Assembly (NCBI RefSeq): GCF_044389085.1
Contig: NZ_JBIRXP010000004.1
Coordinates: 310,001 to 374,000, forward strand
Direction: 5' to 3'
From: Isoptericola sp044389085
Lineage (GTDB): Bacteria; Actinomycetota; Actinomycetes; Actinomycetales; Cellulomonadaceae
Length of the DNA stretch: 64,000 bases
Part shown: positions 1 to 7,590 of the stretch, piece by piece
How positions within the stretch are numbered: the first letter of the stretch is position 1
How the letters are laid out: every line of letters begins with the position of its first letter
Program-made: the position numbers and the translations under genes
The notes under the pieces: model-generated
The model's database searches: none
Seen by the model: only the letters and a program-made list of their open reading frames with translations
Told to the model about the DNA's origin: nothing

Positions 1-99
1 GCGCCAGGCCAGGGCGGTGCGCTCGGCCTGCAGGCCGCGGTCGCGCTCGGGGCCGACGAGCGGCGGGTCGTACCGGTTCTCGGGCGTCTTCTCGGGCAT
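1..99 (-). CDS. DUF202 family membrane protein, N-terminal fragment
   Basis: Only the first 33 codons lie in the window; the gene runs off the left edge. It starts at ATG (97-99) and contains LQAERTALAWR, the conserved N-terminal signature of DUF202 (YidH-like) small inner-membrane proteins. The start lies 9 bp after the stop of a second DUF202 gene, so the two form a tandem pair and probably one operon. The function of DUF202 proteins is not established; they are usually three-helix membrane proteins of about 100-120 residues. Confidence 0.75.
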   Translation of the reverse strand, partial: MPEKTPENRYDPPLVGPERDRGLQAERTALAWR

Positions 100-108
100 C
101 GCGGGGCC

Positions 109-471
109 TCAGTACAGCAGCAGGGCGAGGAGCACGAGCACGCCCACGACGGTGATGGTCGCGACCAGCAGGAACCCGGTGAGCGCGCCGGGCAGCGGGC
201 CGTGCTCGCGCATCGCGCGCTCGGACCTGGCCCACTCGACCGCTGCCGCGACGGGCACGACGGCGCCCGCCACGAGCAGCACGATCGACGCCGCGAAGCG
301 CAGGTGCGGCTCCATGGGCAGGTCCAGCGCCTCGAGCGCCGTACCGCCGGCGATGAGCCCCAGCGCGGTGCGGAGCCACGCGAGGATGGTGCGCTCGTTC
401 GCGAGGGAGAACCGCGGGTCCGGCTCGGTGCCCTTCTCGTACACCCAGCGGGGGAAGCGTTCGCGGCTCAC
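109..471 (-). CDS. DUF202 (YidH-like) membrane protein
   Basis: A 120-residue protein starting at GTG (469-471) with the DUF202 signature FSLANERTILAWLRTALG near residues 20-38, followed by two further hydrophobic helices that reach the C-terminus. Length and helix pattern fit the family. It is immediately upstream of a second DUF202 gene that leaves the window, as in many actinobacteria. Biochemical role unknown. The strand contains a much longer open frame, but only this C-terminal stretch looks like protein; the rest is antisense to well-supported genes. Confidence 0.85.
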   Translation of the reverse strand: MSRERFPRWVYEKGTEPDPRFSLANERTILAWLRTALGLIAGGTALEALDLPMEPHLRFAASIVLLVAGAVVPVAAAVEWARSERAMREHGPLPGALTGFLLVATITVVGVLVLLALLLY

Positions 472-573
472 GAGGCCCGAGCCTAGCGACCCTCCCCACC
501 GCGGGCTCGCCCGCCCACCGGGCCACGCCGCGCGAGGGGGCAGGCGTCGGTGGCGGTGGCTAGCGTCGGCCGC

Positions 574-1359
574 ATGACGACGGACTTCCTCGCGCTGCAC
601 CGGCCCGGCGACCCGCTGCTGCTGCCGAACGCGTGGGACGCGGGGTCCGCGCGCATCCTGCAGTCGCTCGGCTTCGCCGCGGTCGCGACGACGAGCAGCG
701 GGTTCGCGGCGACGCTCGGCCGCGCGGACGGGGCGGTGACCCGCGACGAGGCGCTCACGCACGCCGCCGCCCTGGCGGCGGCCGTCGACGTCCCGGTGAG
801 CGCCGACCTGGAGAACGGCTTCGCGGACTCCCCCGCCGAGGTCGCGCGGACCGTGGCCGACGCCCGCACGACCGGGGTGGCGGGCGGCTCCGTCGAGGAC
901 GCCTCCGGCCGCGTCGACGAGCCGGTGTACGACCGCGCCCTCGCCTTCGAGCGCGTGGCGGCCGCGGCCGAGGCGTCCGGCGACCTGGTGCTCACGGCCC
1001 GCTGCGAGAACCACCTGCTCGGCCGCGACGACCTCGGCGACACGATCGCGCGCCTGCAGGCCTACCAGGACGCCGGGGCCGACGTGCTCTACGCCCCCGG
1101 CCTGCGTGACGTGGACGCGATCGCGACGCTCTGCCGCGAGGTGGACCGCCCCGTCAACGTGCTGCTGGTGCGCGGCGGTCCCGGCCCGGCCGAGCTCGCT
1201 GAGGCGGGCGTCGCGCGGATCTCCGTCGGCGGCACCTTCGCGTGGAACGCCCTGTCGGGGCTGGTCACCGCCGCCCGGGAGCTGCTCGCCGGCGACGTCG
1301 GCTTCCTCGACCGCACCGGCCCGGCGCGTGACGTGATGGCCCGGGCGTTCCGGGACTGA
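574..1359 (+). CDS. Isocitrate lyase/PEP mutase family protein
   Basis: 261 residues with the TIM-barrel of the ICL/PEP-mutase superfamily: LLPNAWDAGSARILQSLGF at the N-terminus, the metal-site strand SADLENGF, SVEDASG, and the ARCENHLLG motif. This branch (COG2513-like) cleaves or forms C-C or P-C bonds of small 2-oxo acids such as 2-methylisocitrate or oxaloacetate; the exact substrate cannot be read here. The start at ATG 574 is chosen because TAGCGT (561-566) lies 7 nt upstream, the signature of a leaderless actinobacterial transcript; an upstream in-frame start at 550 would cross this -10 box. Confidence 0.85.
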   Translation: MTTDFLALHRPGDPLLLPNAWDAGSARILQSLGFAAVATTSSGFAATLGRADGAVTRDEALTHAAALAAAVDVPVSADLENGFADSPAEVARTVADARTTGVAGGSVEDASGRVDEPVYDRALAFERVAAAAEASGDLVLTARCENHLLGRDDLGDTIARLQAYQDAGADVLYAPGLRDVDAIATLCREVDRPVNVLLVRGGPGPAELAEAGVARISVGGTFAWNALSGLVTAARELLAGDVGFLDRTGPARDVMARAFRD

Positions 1360-1390
1360 CGCGCGACCGTCGACCCGCGTGCCGGTCGCT

Positions 1391-1423
1391 GCATCCGCGA
1401 CGCCGCCAGCGGCGGAAGAGGAG
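1391..1423 (+). promoter_or_regulatory. Putative ECF (SigK-type) promoter of the fasciclin gene
   Basis: GCATCC (1391-1396), 16 bp spacer, CGGAAGAGGAG (1413-1423). The same arrangement, with identical hexamers and identical spacer length, precedes the DUF4397 gene at 2268-2301, although the spacers themselves differ. It resembles the mycobacterial SigK type (-35 close to CCATCC, -10 beginning CCGAA, as I recall it). A SigK-like sigma factor is encoded 2.6 kb downstream. Inferred from conservation of two sites only. Confidence 0.55.
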
Positions 1424-1488
1424 TCGGGTGCACCGGCACCGGCGGCCCGCACCGGGCCGTCCCTCGTGGTTCCACGAAGGAGTCGATG

Positions 1489-2148
1489 ATGATGAAGCTT
1501 CGATCTGCGGCCAGGACGACCTGGGCCGCGGCATGCGTGGCGGCCCTCGGGCTGGTGGGGACGGCGGCGACGGCGGCGCCGGCCGCAGCGACCGCCCCGG
1601 CCGGCACGACCAGCCTGGCCTCGGTGCTCGCCGCCGACGGGGACACCTTCGACCGCAACTGGTACGACTTCGATGTCGTCGACCAGGCGGTCGCCGCCGT
1701 GCTGAAGGCCAAGCCGGACAGCCCGGTCGCGGTGCTCGCCGACGGCACGGTGCCGCTGACGGCCTTCCTGCCGAACGACCGCGCCTTCCAGCTCCTCGCG
1801 TTCGACCTCACCCATCGGTGGGAGCGCACCGAGCGCGGCGTGCTCGATCGGATCGCCGGCGCGGTGGGGGTCGACGCGGTCGAGCAGGTGCTGCTGTACC
1901 ACGTGGTTCCGGGCGCGACCATCGACGCACGCCAGGCCGTGCGGTCGGACGGCGCCCGCCTGACGACCGCGCAGGGGGCCACCTTCCGTGTCGACGTCCT
2001 GAGCCGCTGGGTGCCGCTGGTGCGGCTCGTCGACCGGGACCGCAACGACGTCGACCCGTTCCTCGTGCGGAGCAGGCTCGACCTCAACCGCGGCAACGTG
2101 CAGATCGCCCACGGCATCAGCGCCGTGCTGCGGCCGCTCGACCTCTGA
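1489..2148 (+). CDS. Secreted fasciclin (FAS1) domain protein
   Basis: About 219 residues: a signal peptide with a hydrophobic core and AAPAAA-type cleavage region, then a FAS1 fold with the H1-like stretch LTAFLPNDRAFQLLAF and the H2-like QVLLYHVVPGATIDA, ending AHGISAVLRPLDL. FAS1 proteins are secreted or surface adhesion/matrix proteins; the mycobacterial relatives MPT70/MPT83 are controlled by SigK. Three consecutive ATGs occur at 1486, 1489 and 1492; AAGGAG at 1477-1482 best fits the second or third. It lies in a cluster with a DUF4397 protein, a class F sortase and a SigK/RskA pair. Confidence 0.9.
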   Translation: MMKLRSAARTTWAAACVAALGLVGTAATAAPAAATAPAGTTSLASVLAADGDTFDRNWYDFDVVDQAVAAVLKAKPDSPVAVLADGTVPLTAFLPNDRAFQLLAFDLTHRWERTERGVLDRIAGAVGVDAVEQVLLYHVVPGATIDARQAVRSDGARLTTAQGATFRVDVLSRWVPLVRLVDRDRNDVDPFLVRSRLDLNRGNVQIAHGISAVLRPLDL

Positions 2149-2168
2149 CGGGCTCCGCCCCCTCGCGT

Positions 2169-2200
2169 GAGGGCCCCGCCGCGGGGACGGCGGGGCCCTC
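2169..2200 (+). terminator. Strong GC hairpin terminator after the fasciclin gene
   Basis: Perfect 12-bp stem: GAGGGCCCCGCC (2169-2180) pairs with GGCGGGGCCCTC (2189-2200) around an 8-nt loop, 20 bp after the stop codon. No U-tract follows, as is common in high-GC actinobacteria. It separates the fasciclin gene from the next transcription unit, which has its own promoter at 2268. Confidence 0.75.
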
Positions 2201-2267
2201 GCTCGTGCCACGACGACTCGTCCACCAGACCGCTAGCCAGGAAAGAAATACAAGCATCAACCACAGT

Positions 2268-2301
2268 GCATCCAGGGGCCGCCTCCCGCCGGAAGAAGAG
2301 G
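2268..2301 (+). promoter_or_regulatory. Putative ECF (SigK-type) promoter of the DUF4397 gene
   Basis: GCATCC (2268-2273), 16 bp, CGGAAGAAGAGG (2290-2301), matching the element in front of the fasciclin gene in both boxes and in spacing. It lies about 50 bp upstream of the ATG. The preceding 30 bases are unusually A-rich for this genome. Confidence 0.55.
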
Positions 2302-2351
2302 TGTCAGGACCGGGCCGCCGCCGACGGGGGCCACCACATCGGGAGGACACC

Positions 2352-3263
2352 ATGGAACGCACCGCACGACGCAACGCCGCACTCGTGGGAGCAACCACCC
2401 TGGCCGCGCTGGCGCTGTCCGCCGCAGGCGCCGCAGGGACGGCCGTCGCGGCCACCGACGACGGGGCCGTGCTCTCCGTGATGCACGGCGTCCCGGACAC
2501 CCCCGTGGACGTCTGGGTGGACGACGAGCTCACGGTCGACGACTTCCAGCCCGGGGACATGGCGGGTCCGCTCGACCTGCCGGCGGGGACGTACTCCGTC
2601 GCGATCACCGCCCCGGACGCCGAGGACACGAGCGATCCCGTGATCGGCCCGATCGACCTCGACCTCGAGGCCGGCGGGAACTACACCACCGTCGCGCACC
2701 TGGACGCCGACGGCGGGCCGACCGCCACGCTCTTCACCAACGACACGTCCGCCACGGCCGCCGGCGAGGGCCGCCTCACCGTGCGGCACGTCGCCGCCGC
2801 GCCGGCCGTGGACGTCCTCGCCGGGGGCGAGGCGGTGGTCAGCGGGCTGGCGAACCCGGAGGAGAAGTCCCTCGACCTGCCGGCCGGGACCGTGTCGGCG
2901 GCGGTCGCCGCCGCGGGCACGACCGAGCCCGTGCTCGGGCCCACGGACGTCGAGGTCGCCGAGGGCGTCAACACGATCGTGTACGCCTGGGGCAGCCTCG
3001 ACGACGACACGCTGGCCCTCGCCACCCAGACGGTCGACGGGCTCCACTCCTCGCCCGACGGCGTGCCCGCGGGCGTGTCCGGCCTCGCGGCCGGTGCCGC
3101 GTCCGACCTCCAGGCGCCGAGCAGCACCTTCAGCACGGTCGCCCTGCTGACGGGCAGCGCGTTCGTGGTCATGTTCCTCGTGATCGCGGCGTACGAGCTC
3201 GTCCGGGCGACCCGGGTGCACGCCCGCGAGCACGCTCACCGGCCGGGTGCGACCCGCCGATGA
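2352..3263 (+). CDS. DUF4397 surface protein, C-terminally anchored
   Basis: 303 residues: a Sec signal peptide (hydrophobic stretch ending AVAATDD), then two DUF4397 repeats recognisable by SVMHGVPDTPVDVWVDD and VRHVAAAPAVDVLAGG, each followed by LDLPAGT. A transmembrane helix (VALLTGSAFVVMFLVIAAYEL) and a short basic tail anchor it. No LPXTG-type motif is visible, so a sortase substrate role is not supported by sequence alone. GGGAGG (2341-2346) is the ribosome binding site. Its last codons overlap the sortase start by 4 bp (ATGA), which predicts translational coupling. Confidence 0.88.
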   Translation: MERTARRNAALVGATTLAALALSAAGAAGTAVAATDDGAVLSVMHGVPDTPVDVWVDDELTVDDFQPGDMAGPLDLPAGTYSVAITAPDAEDTSDPVIGPIDLDLEAGGNYTTVAHLDADGGPTATLFTNDTSATAAGEGRLTVRHVAAAPAVDVLAGGEAVVSGLANPEEKSLDLPAGTVSAAVAAAGTTEPVLGPTDVEVAEGVNTIVYAWGSLDDDTLALATQTVDGLHSSPDGVPAGVSGLAAGAASDLQAPSSTFSTVALLTGSAFVVMFLVIAAYELVRATRVHAREHAHRPGATRR

Positions 3264-3949
3264 CGTCGCACGCCCGCTCCGCCGCGGCGCGGGAGGTCGG
3301 CACCGCCGCCTCCCGCGCCGTGGCGGTCGCGCTCGCGCTCGTGCTGTCCGCGTGCGCCCCGCCCGCCGAGCACCGGCCCGTGGCCGTGCAGGACCCGCCT
3401 CCGCAGGTCACCAGCACGCCCGCGGCGTCGCCCGGCGCCGCACCCGCCGGAGGGGTCGCCCGCGTGCCCGTCCGGCCCGCGCGCGACGTCCCGGCCCCGC
3501 CCCCGGCGGCGCCGACCCGCGTCGAGGTCCCCGCGCTGGACCTCGACGTCCGCGTGCGCGCGGTCGGCGTCGACGAGCAGGGCCGCATGGACCTGCCCGG
3601 GTCGGCCGACGTCGCCGGCTGGTACCGGTTCGGCTCCGCGCCCGCCAGCACCGCCGGCGCCACGGTCGTCGCCGCGCACGTCGACGACGAGGACAGCGTG
3701 GGGCCGTTCGCCCGCCTCGTCGCGGCCGAGCCGGGCACCACCGTGCGCGTCCGCACCTCCGACGGCGCCACGCACACCTACACAGTGGAACGGAGCGAGT
3801 CCACGGCGAAGGCCGACGTCGCGACCGACCGGCTGTTCGACCGGTCCGGCCGGCCGCGCCTGCTCCTCGTCACCTGCGGCGGGCGGTGGGACGCGGACGC
3901 CCGCTCGTACACGGACAACGTCGTCGTCACCGCGGTGCCCCGCCGGTGA
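3260..3949 (+). CDS. Class F sortase
   Basis: 229 residues: a hydrophobic N-terminal segment with a possible lipobox (VLSACAP), a Pro/Ala-rich linker, and a sortase barrel. The catalytic triad is visible: His in VVAAHVDD, Cys in LLLVTCGG and Arg in DARSYTDNVVV. Class F sortases of actinobacteria are extracytoplasmic transpeptidases whose substrates are mostly unknown. The gene starts inside the end of the DUF4397 gene (ATGA), a common pairing in this phylum, so the two proteins probably work in the same envelope compartment. Confidence 0.92.
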   Translation: MTSHARSAAAREVGTAASRAVAVALALVLSACAPPAEHRPVAVQDPPPQVTSTPAASPGAAPAGGVARVPVRPARDVPAPPPAAPTRVEVPALDLDVRVRAVGVDEQGRMDLPGSADVAGWYRFGSAPASTAGATVVAAHVDDEDSVGPFARLVAAEPGTTVRVRTSDGATHTYTVERSESTAKADVATDRLFDRSGRPRLLLVTCGGRWDADARSYTDNVVVTAVPRR

Positions 3950-3959
3950 GCGGAGCGCT

Positions 3960-3976
3960 GGCCGGCCGTGCCGGCC
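3960..3976 (+). terminator. Short GC hairpin after the sortase gene
   Basis: GGCCGGC (3960-3966), a 3-nt loop, GCCGGCC (3970-3976), starting 11 bp after the sortase stop. A -10-like TACGAT follows at 3982-3987, so this hairpin would separate the surface-protein operon from the sigma factor transcript. Confidence 0.5.
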
Positions 3977-4047
3977 GGTCCTACGATCGGCCGTGTCACC
4001 GCGGACGTCCGTCGGCCGCGGACCCTGGCCCACCCCGAGGACACGCC

Positions 4048-4629
4048 CTGAACCGCGACGACGCCGAGACCGAGGACGCGGGCGTCGACGTGCGGCGGCT
4101 CGGGGAACGGTTCGCGGCCGGGGACGAGGTCGCGCTCGCGGAGGCCTACCGCCGGTGGGCGGCGCTCGTGCACACGATGGCGCTGCGCTCGCTCGGCTCC
4201 CGCACGGACGCCGAGGACGTCACGCAACAGGTCTTCGTCTCGGCCTGGCGCGGGCGCCACCGGTACGACCCTGAGCGGTCCCGGCTGCCCGCGTGGCTGG
4301 TGGGGATCACCCGGCACGCCGTCGCCGACGCCCACGAGGCCCGGGCCCGGGTGCGCCGCTCGCAGGACGCCGCCACGCTGGCGACGCCGGCGCCGGTCAC
4401 GGAGTCGCCGGTGGACCGTGTCGCCGACCGGATCGTGATCGAGGACGAGCTCCGGCTGCTGGGGGACCCCGCCGGCACCATCCTGCGGCTGGCGTTCTTC
4501 CGGGGGCTCACGCACACGCAGATCGCGCAGGAGACCGGTCTGCCGCTCGGTACCGTCAAGAGTCACGTACGGCGGGGCCTCCTGCGGCTCCGGGACCGGT
4601 TGGAGGTGGACGATGCCGCACATCGATGA
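4048..4629 (+). CDS. sigK: ECF RNA polymerase sigma factor, SigK-like
   Basis: About 193 residues. Region 2 includes RLGERFAAGDEVALAEAY and DAEDVTQQVFVSAWRGRHRY; region 4 includes LRLAFFRGLTHTQIAQETGLPLGTVKSHVRRGLLRLR. The downstream gene is an RskA-type anti-sigma factor, overlapping by 17 bp. No ATG or GTG lies in frame near the expected N-terminus; GAGGA (4037-4041) sits 6 nt before CTG 4048, so a CTG start is proposed. The alternative GTG at 4090 would shave region 2. A leaderless GTG at 3993 reads another frame and would need an indel. Gene symbol by family and context. Confidence 0.85.
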   Translation: MNRDDAETEDAGVDVRRLGERFAAGDEVALAEAYRRWAALVHTMALRSLGSRTDAEDVTQQVFVSAWRGRHRYDPERSRLPAWLVGITRHAVADAHEARARVRRSQDAATLATPAPVTESPVDRVADRIVIEDELRLLGDPAGTILRLAFFRGLTHTQIAQETGLPLGTVKSHVRRGLLRLRDRLEVDDAAHR

Positions 4630-5389
4630 CGAGACGCTCGCGCTCTACGCGCTCGGCGAGGACGTGCTCGAGCCGGAGCAGCGCGCCCACCTCGACACGT
4701 GCCCCACCTGCGCGCGGACGGCCCAGGACCTCACCCGCGTCACGACGGGAGCGCGGCGGTCGGGGACCGCGCCCGAGCTGGTGCCCCCCGACCCCGCCGT
4801 GTGGGCCCGCGTCCACGACGAGCTCGCGCTGACCGCGGTCCCCGCCGTCCTGCCTCCCCCCGACGCACCGCGCACGCCGCCCGGCGAGGTGGACGCCGCC
4901 GTCCCCGACGAGCCGGCCGCCGTCCCCGACGAGCTGGCCGCCCGGCGCGGCCGCCGCGCCTGGTGGCCCGTCCTCGTCGCCGCGTGCACGGCGCTCGTCC
5001 TCGGGGTGGCGGGGGGCGTGCTCTGGGAGCGCCGCACCCTCGAACCGGCGGAGACGACGGTCGCGAGCACCGTCCTCGACCCGCTGCCCGACTGGGCGGG
5101 CTCCTCGGGGGAGGCCGTGCTGCAGACCACCGCGGACGGACGGCGCCAGATCCTGGTGACCGTGGACGCTCCCGCGCCGGCGGGCACCTACCGCGAGGTG
5201 TGGCTCCTGAAGCCCGACGTGAGCGGGCTCGTGAGCCTCGGCGTCCTCGAGGACGACCAGGGACGGTTCGACGTGCCCGAAGGGCTGGATCTCGCTGCCT
5301 ACTCCGTGGTCGACGTCTCCGAGGAGCATCTCGACGGCGATCCCGCGCACTCCGGCGACTCGGTGGTCCGCGGGTCCCTCGCCACGTGA
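4613..5389 (+). CDS. rskA: RskA-type anti-sigma factor
   Basis: 258 residues: an N-terminal zinc-binding anti-sigma domain with HLDTCPTCA around residue 27, a long Pro/Ala linker, one transmembrane helix (WWPVLVAACTALVLGVAGGVLW), and an extracytoplasmic RskA domain containing EVWLLKPD, LVSLGVL and the C-terminal GDPAHSGDSVVRGSL block. It would hold the sigma factor at the membrane and release it on regulated proteolysis. The start codon overlaps the sigma gene by 17 bp. All diagnostic RskA motifs are intact. Confidence 0.93.
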   Translation: MPHIDDETLALYALGEDVLEPEQRAHLDTCPTCARTAQDLTRVTTGARRSGTAPELVPPDPAVWARVHDELALTAVPAVLPPPDAPRTPPGEVDAAVPDEPAAVPDELAARRGRRAWWPVLVAACTALVLGVAGGVLWERRTLEPAETTVASTVLDPLPDWAGSSGEAVLQTTADGRRQILVTVDAPAPAGTYREVWLLKPDVSGLVSLGVLEDDQGRFDVPEGLDLAAYSVVDVSEEHLDGDPAHSGDSVVRGSLAT

Positions 5390-5407
5390 CGGGTCCGCGG
5401 CCCGTCA
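5387..5407. terminator. Bidirectional hairpin between convergent genes
   Basis: TGACGGG (5387-5393) and CCCGTCA (5401-5407) form a 7-bp stem around a 7-nt loop. The anti-sigma stop codon (TGA) is the start of one arm and the GH42 stop codon (TCA on this strand) is the end of the other, so one hairpin can serve both convergent transcripts. Confidence 0.55.
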
Positions 5408-7537
5408 GGCCCCGGTGACCTCCCGCAGCACGCGCACGTCCCAGTCGCCGAGGACCAGCTCGGTGCCGGCCGCGAGCACGGGGCGCTTGCCGTCCGTGCC
5501 GCGCTCGGCGAGCAGGTCCTCGACGTCGACGGGCAGGGTGAGCGTCGCCGTCCCCCACGCCCAGTGGTGCACGAACCGCACCGGCCCGTGCTCGCCGTCG
5601 GGGTCGAGGCCGCCCGTGACCGTCACCGACTCCGGCCGGTCCGTGGCCGCCACCCACGCGTCGGCGGCCGCCTCCGGGACCGCCCAGCGCACCAGCGCCT
5701 CGCCGAGCGCCGGGTCCGGGTGGGTGCCGACCACCGTGATGCGGCCGTCGCCGTGCGCGCGGGTCGTGGCGGCTGGCCACCGGCCGAAGTGCGGGTGCTC
5801 GTAACCGGCGAGCACCTCCGTGCCCTCGTCGGCCACCAGGCCGTCCACCCAGCGGCCGGCGCTCGCGCCGTCGGGCAGGTCGAGGGCCCCGCCCCGCACG
5901 GGCAGCGAGCCGACGGTGGAGAACTCGTCGTACGACACCCCGGCGGCCTCGGCGAGCCGGGCCGGCTGGCGGTCGGCGCGCGCGCGGGCCTCGGTGTCGG
6001 CGTAGCCGGTGCGGATGCCGAGCACCAGGTGCCCCCCGACGGCGGCGTAGTCCCGCAGCCAGTCGAGCTGCTCGTCGGAGGCCACGTAGAAGCCCGGCAC
6101 CACGAGCACGGGCAGCTCGGCGACCGCGTCCGCCGGGGTGCGGTCGAACAGGTGCCGCGGGTGGATCACGCGCGCCTGGCGGCGGGCGTCGAACGCGGCG
6201 CGGTACCAGGCGTCGACGATGCGCTCGTACGAGCGGGCGTCGGGCTCGGTGCCCCCGAACGGCGGCTGGAACGCGAGCGCCCACTTGGAGTCGTTGGCGT
6301 AGAGGATGCCCAGGTCCGCCTCGGGCAGCAGGCCGACGACGTCGCCCCCCGCACGCTGGAGGTCCTGGCCGAGGTCCGCGACCTGCCGGTAGACGCGCCC
6401 GGGCCGGTTGCTGTGCGGCAGCACGCCGCCCCAGTAGGTCTCCGTGCCGTAGGGCAGGGTGTGCCAGTGCCAGTACTCGATGGCGCAGGCGCCGCGGGAC
6501 ACCAGCGCCCAGGCGGCCTGGCGCCACTGCCCGTCGTACGCGGTCTCGTTGAGGCTGGAGCCCCAGATCGACGCCGCGTCCGTCTCCGTGACGAGGAACG
6601 GCTCCTGCCGCGACGACCACATGCGGTCGGCGGTGCGGTAGACGGTCCAGGTGCCGGCCGTGTGCCACGACTGCTCGGTGTCCGGGTGGGCAGGGTCGGG
6701 CAGCGCCAGGTGGTCTTGCATCCGGTAGTACGCGTTGCCCGACGTGAGGTCGAGGACGTCGCCCACGGCGTCGTCCTCGAGGGCGGGACGGTCGTAGGCC
6801 ATGCACGTGGTGACGAACTGGCCGGGTCGCGCGTACTCCTTGACGACCGACGCCTGCCACTCGATGAGCTCGGTGGTGAGCCGGGCCTGGAAGCGTCGCC
6901 AGGCGAGGTCGTACTGCGGCTGGGCGTTGTTGTCGGGCGTCCACAGGTCGGCCCACGTGGAGAGCCGGTGCGACCAGTAGGTGAGGCCCCACTCGGCGTT
7001 GAGGCGGTCCACCGTGCCGTAGGTGTGCCGCAGCTCGTCGACGAAGCGCTGGAAGACGCCGTGGTTGAAGAAGAGCTCGTTGCCGGGCTCGTTGTCCACC
7101 TGGTACCCGATGACGGCCGGGTGGTCCGCGTACCGCCCGACGACCTTGCGCACCACGCGCTCGGCGTGGAACCGGAACGCCGGGTGCGTGAAGTCGGCCT
7201 CCTGCCGGGCGCCCCACCCGATGCGGTCGCCCGTGGACCGCTCCCCTGCGATCTCCGGGTACTTGCGCGCCAGCCACATCGGCACCGCGTACGTGGGGGT
7301 GCCGAGGACGACGGCGATCCCGCGCTCGTGCGCGCCGTCGAGCACCGGCTGCAGCCAGTCGAGGTCGAACCGGCCGTCCTCCGGCTCCCACGTCGACCAG
7401 ACGGACTCCCCCACGCGGATGACGGAGAAGCCCGCCTCGACCATGAGGTCGAGGTCCTCCTCCAGGCGGGGCGTGGGCTGGTACTCGAGGTAGTAGGCGG
7501 CGCCGAAGAGGACCTTGGGCGGCGGGTGGTCGGTCAT
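5405..7537 (-). CDS. GH42 beta-galactosidase
   Basis: 710 residues, intracellular (no signal peptide). The GH42 (beta/alpha)8 barrel starts FGAAYYLEYQP; the acid/base Glu lies in YQVDNEPGNE, and the nucleophile is probably the Glu in FLVTETDAAS. The GH42 trimerisation and C-terminal domains follow (LPVLVVPGFYVASDEQLDWL and onward). AAGGA precedes ATG 7537 at good spacing. It is the last gene of a LacI-SBP-permease-permease operon, so it probably hydrolyses an imported beta-galactoside. Chain length and aglycone preference cannot be read from sequence. Confidence 0.93.
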   Translation of the reverse strand: MTDHPPPKVLFGAAYYLEYQPTPRLEEDLDLMVEAGFSVIRVGESVWSTWEPEDGRFDLDWLQPVLDGAHERGIAVVLGTPTYAVPMWLARKYPEIAGERSTGDRIGWGARQEADFTHPAFRFHAERVVRKVVGRYADHPAVIGYQVDNEPGNELFFNHGVFQRFVDELRHTYGTVDRLNAEWGLTYWSHRLSTWADLWTPDNNAQPQYDLAWRRFQARLTTELIEWQASVVKEYARPGQFVTTCMAYDRPALEDDAVGDVLDLTSGNAYYRMQDHLALPDPAHPDTEQSWHTAGTWTVYRTADRMWSSRQEPFLVTETDAASIWGSSLNETAYDGQWRQAAWALVSRGACAIEYWHWHTLPYGTETYWGGVLPHSNRPGRVYRQVADLGQDLQRAGGDVVGLLPEADLGILYANDSKWALAFQPPFGGTEPDARSYERIVDAWYRAAFDARRQARVIHPRHLFDRTPADAVAELPVLVVPGFYVASDEQLDWLRDYAAVGGHLVLGIRTGYADTEARARADRQPARLAEAAGVSYDEFSTVGSLPVRGGALDLPDGASAGRWVDGLVADEGTEVLAGYEHPHFGRWPAATTRAHGDGRITVVGTHPDPALGEALVRWAVPEAAADAWVAATDRPESVTVTGGLDPDGEHGPVRFVHHWAWGTATLTLPVDVEDLLAERGTDGKRPVLAAGTELVLGDWDVRVLREVTGA

Positions 7538-7590
7538 GGTGTCCTTCGTGACGGGGGACGGTGGGGCAGGTGGGTGGCGGGGCAGGGCGG

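Noticed and set aside
109..2211. Very long minus-strand frame of about 700 codons
   Set aside because: Only its last 120 codons (DUF202) have protein character; the rest is antisense to the PEP-mutase-family and fasciclin genes and reflects lack of stops in GC-rich DNA. Similar long shadow frames occur opposite most genes here.
3993..4274. Leaderless-looking GTG frame after TACGAT
   Set aside because: The product is Arg/Pro/Gly-rich random sequence overlapping the sigma factor gene. Kept only as a possible sign of an indel at the sigma start.
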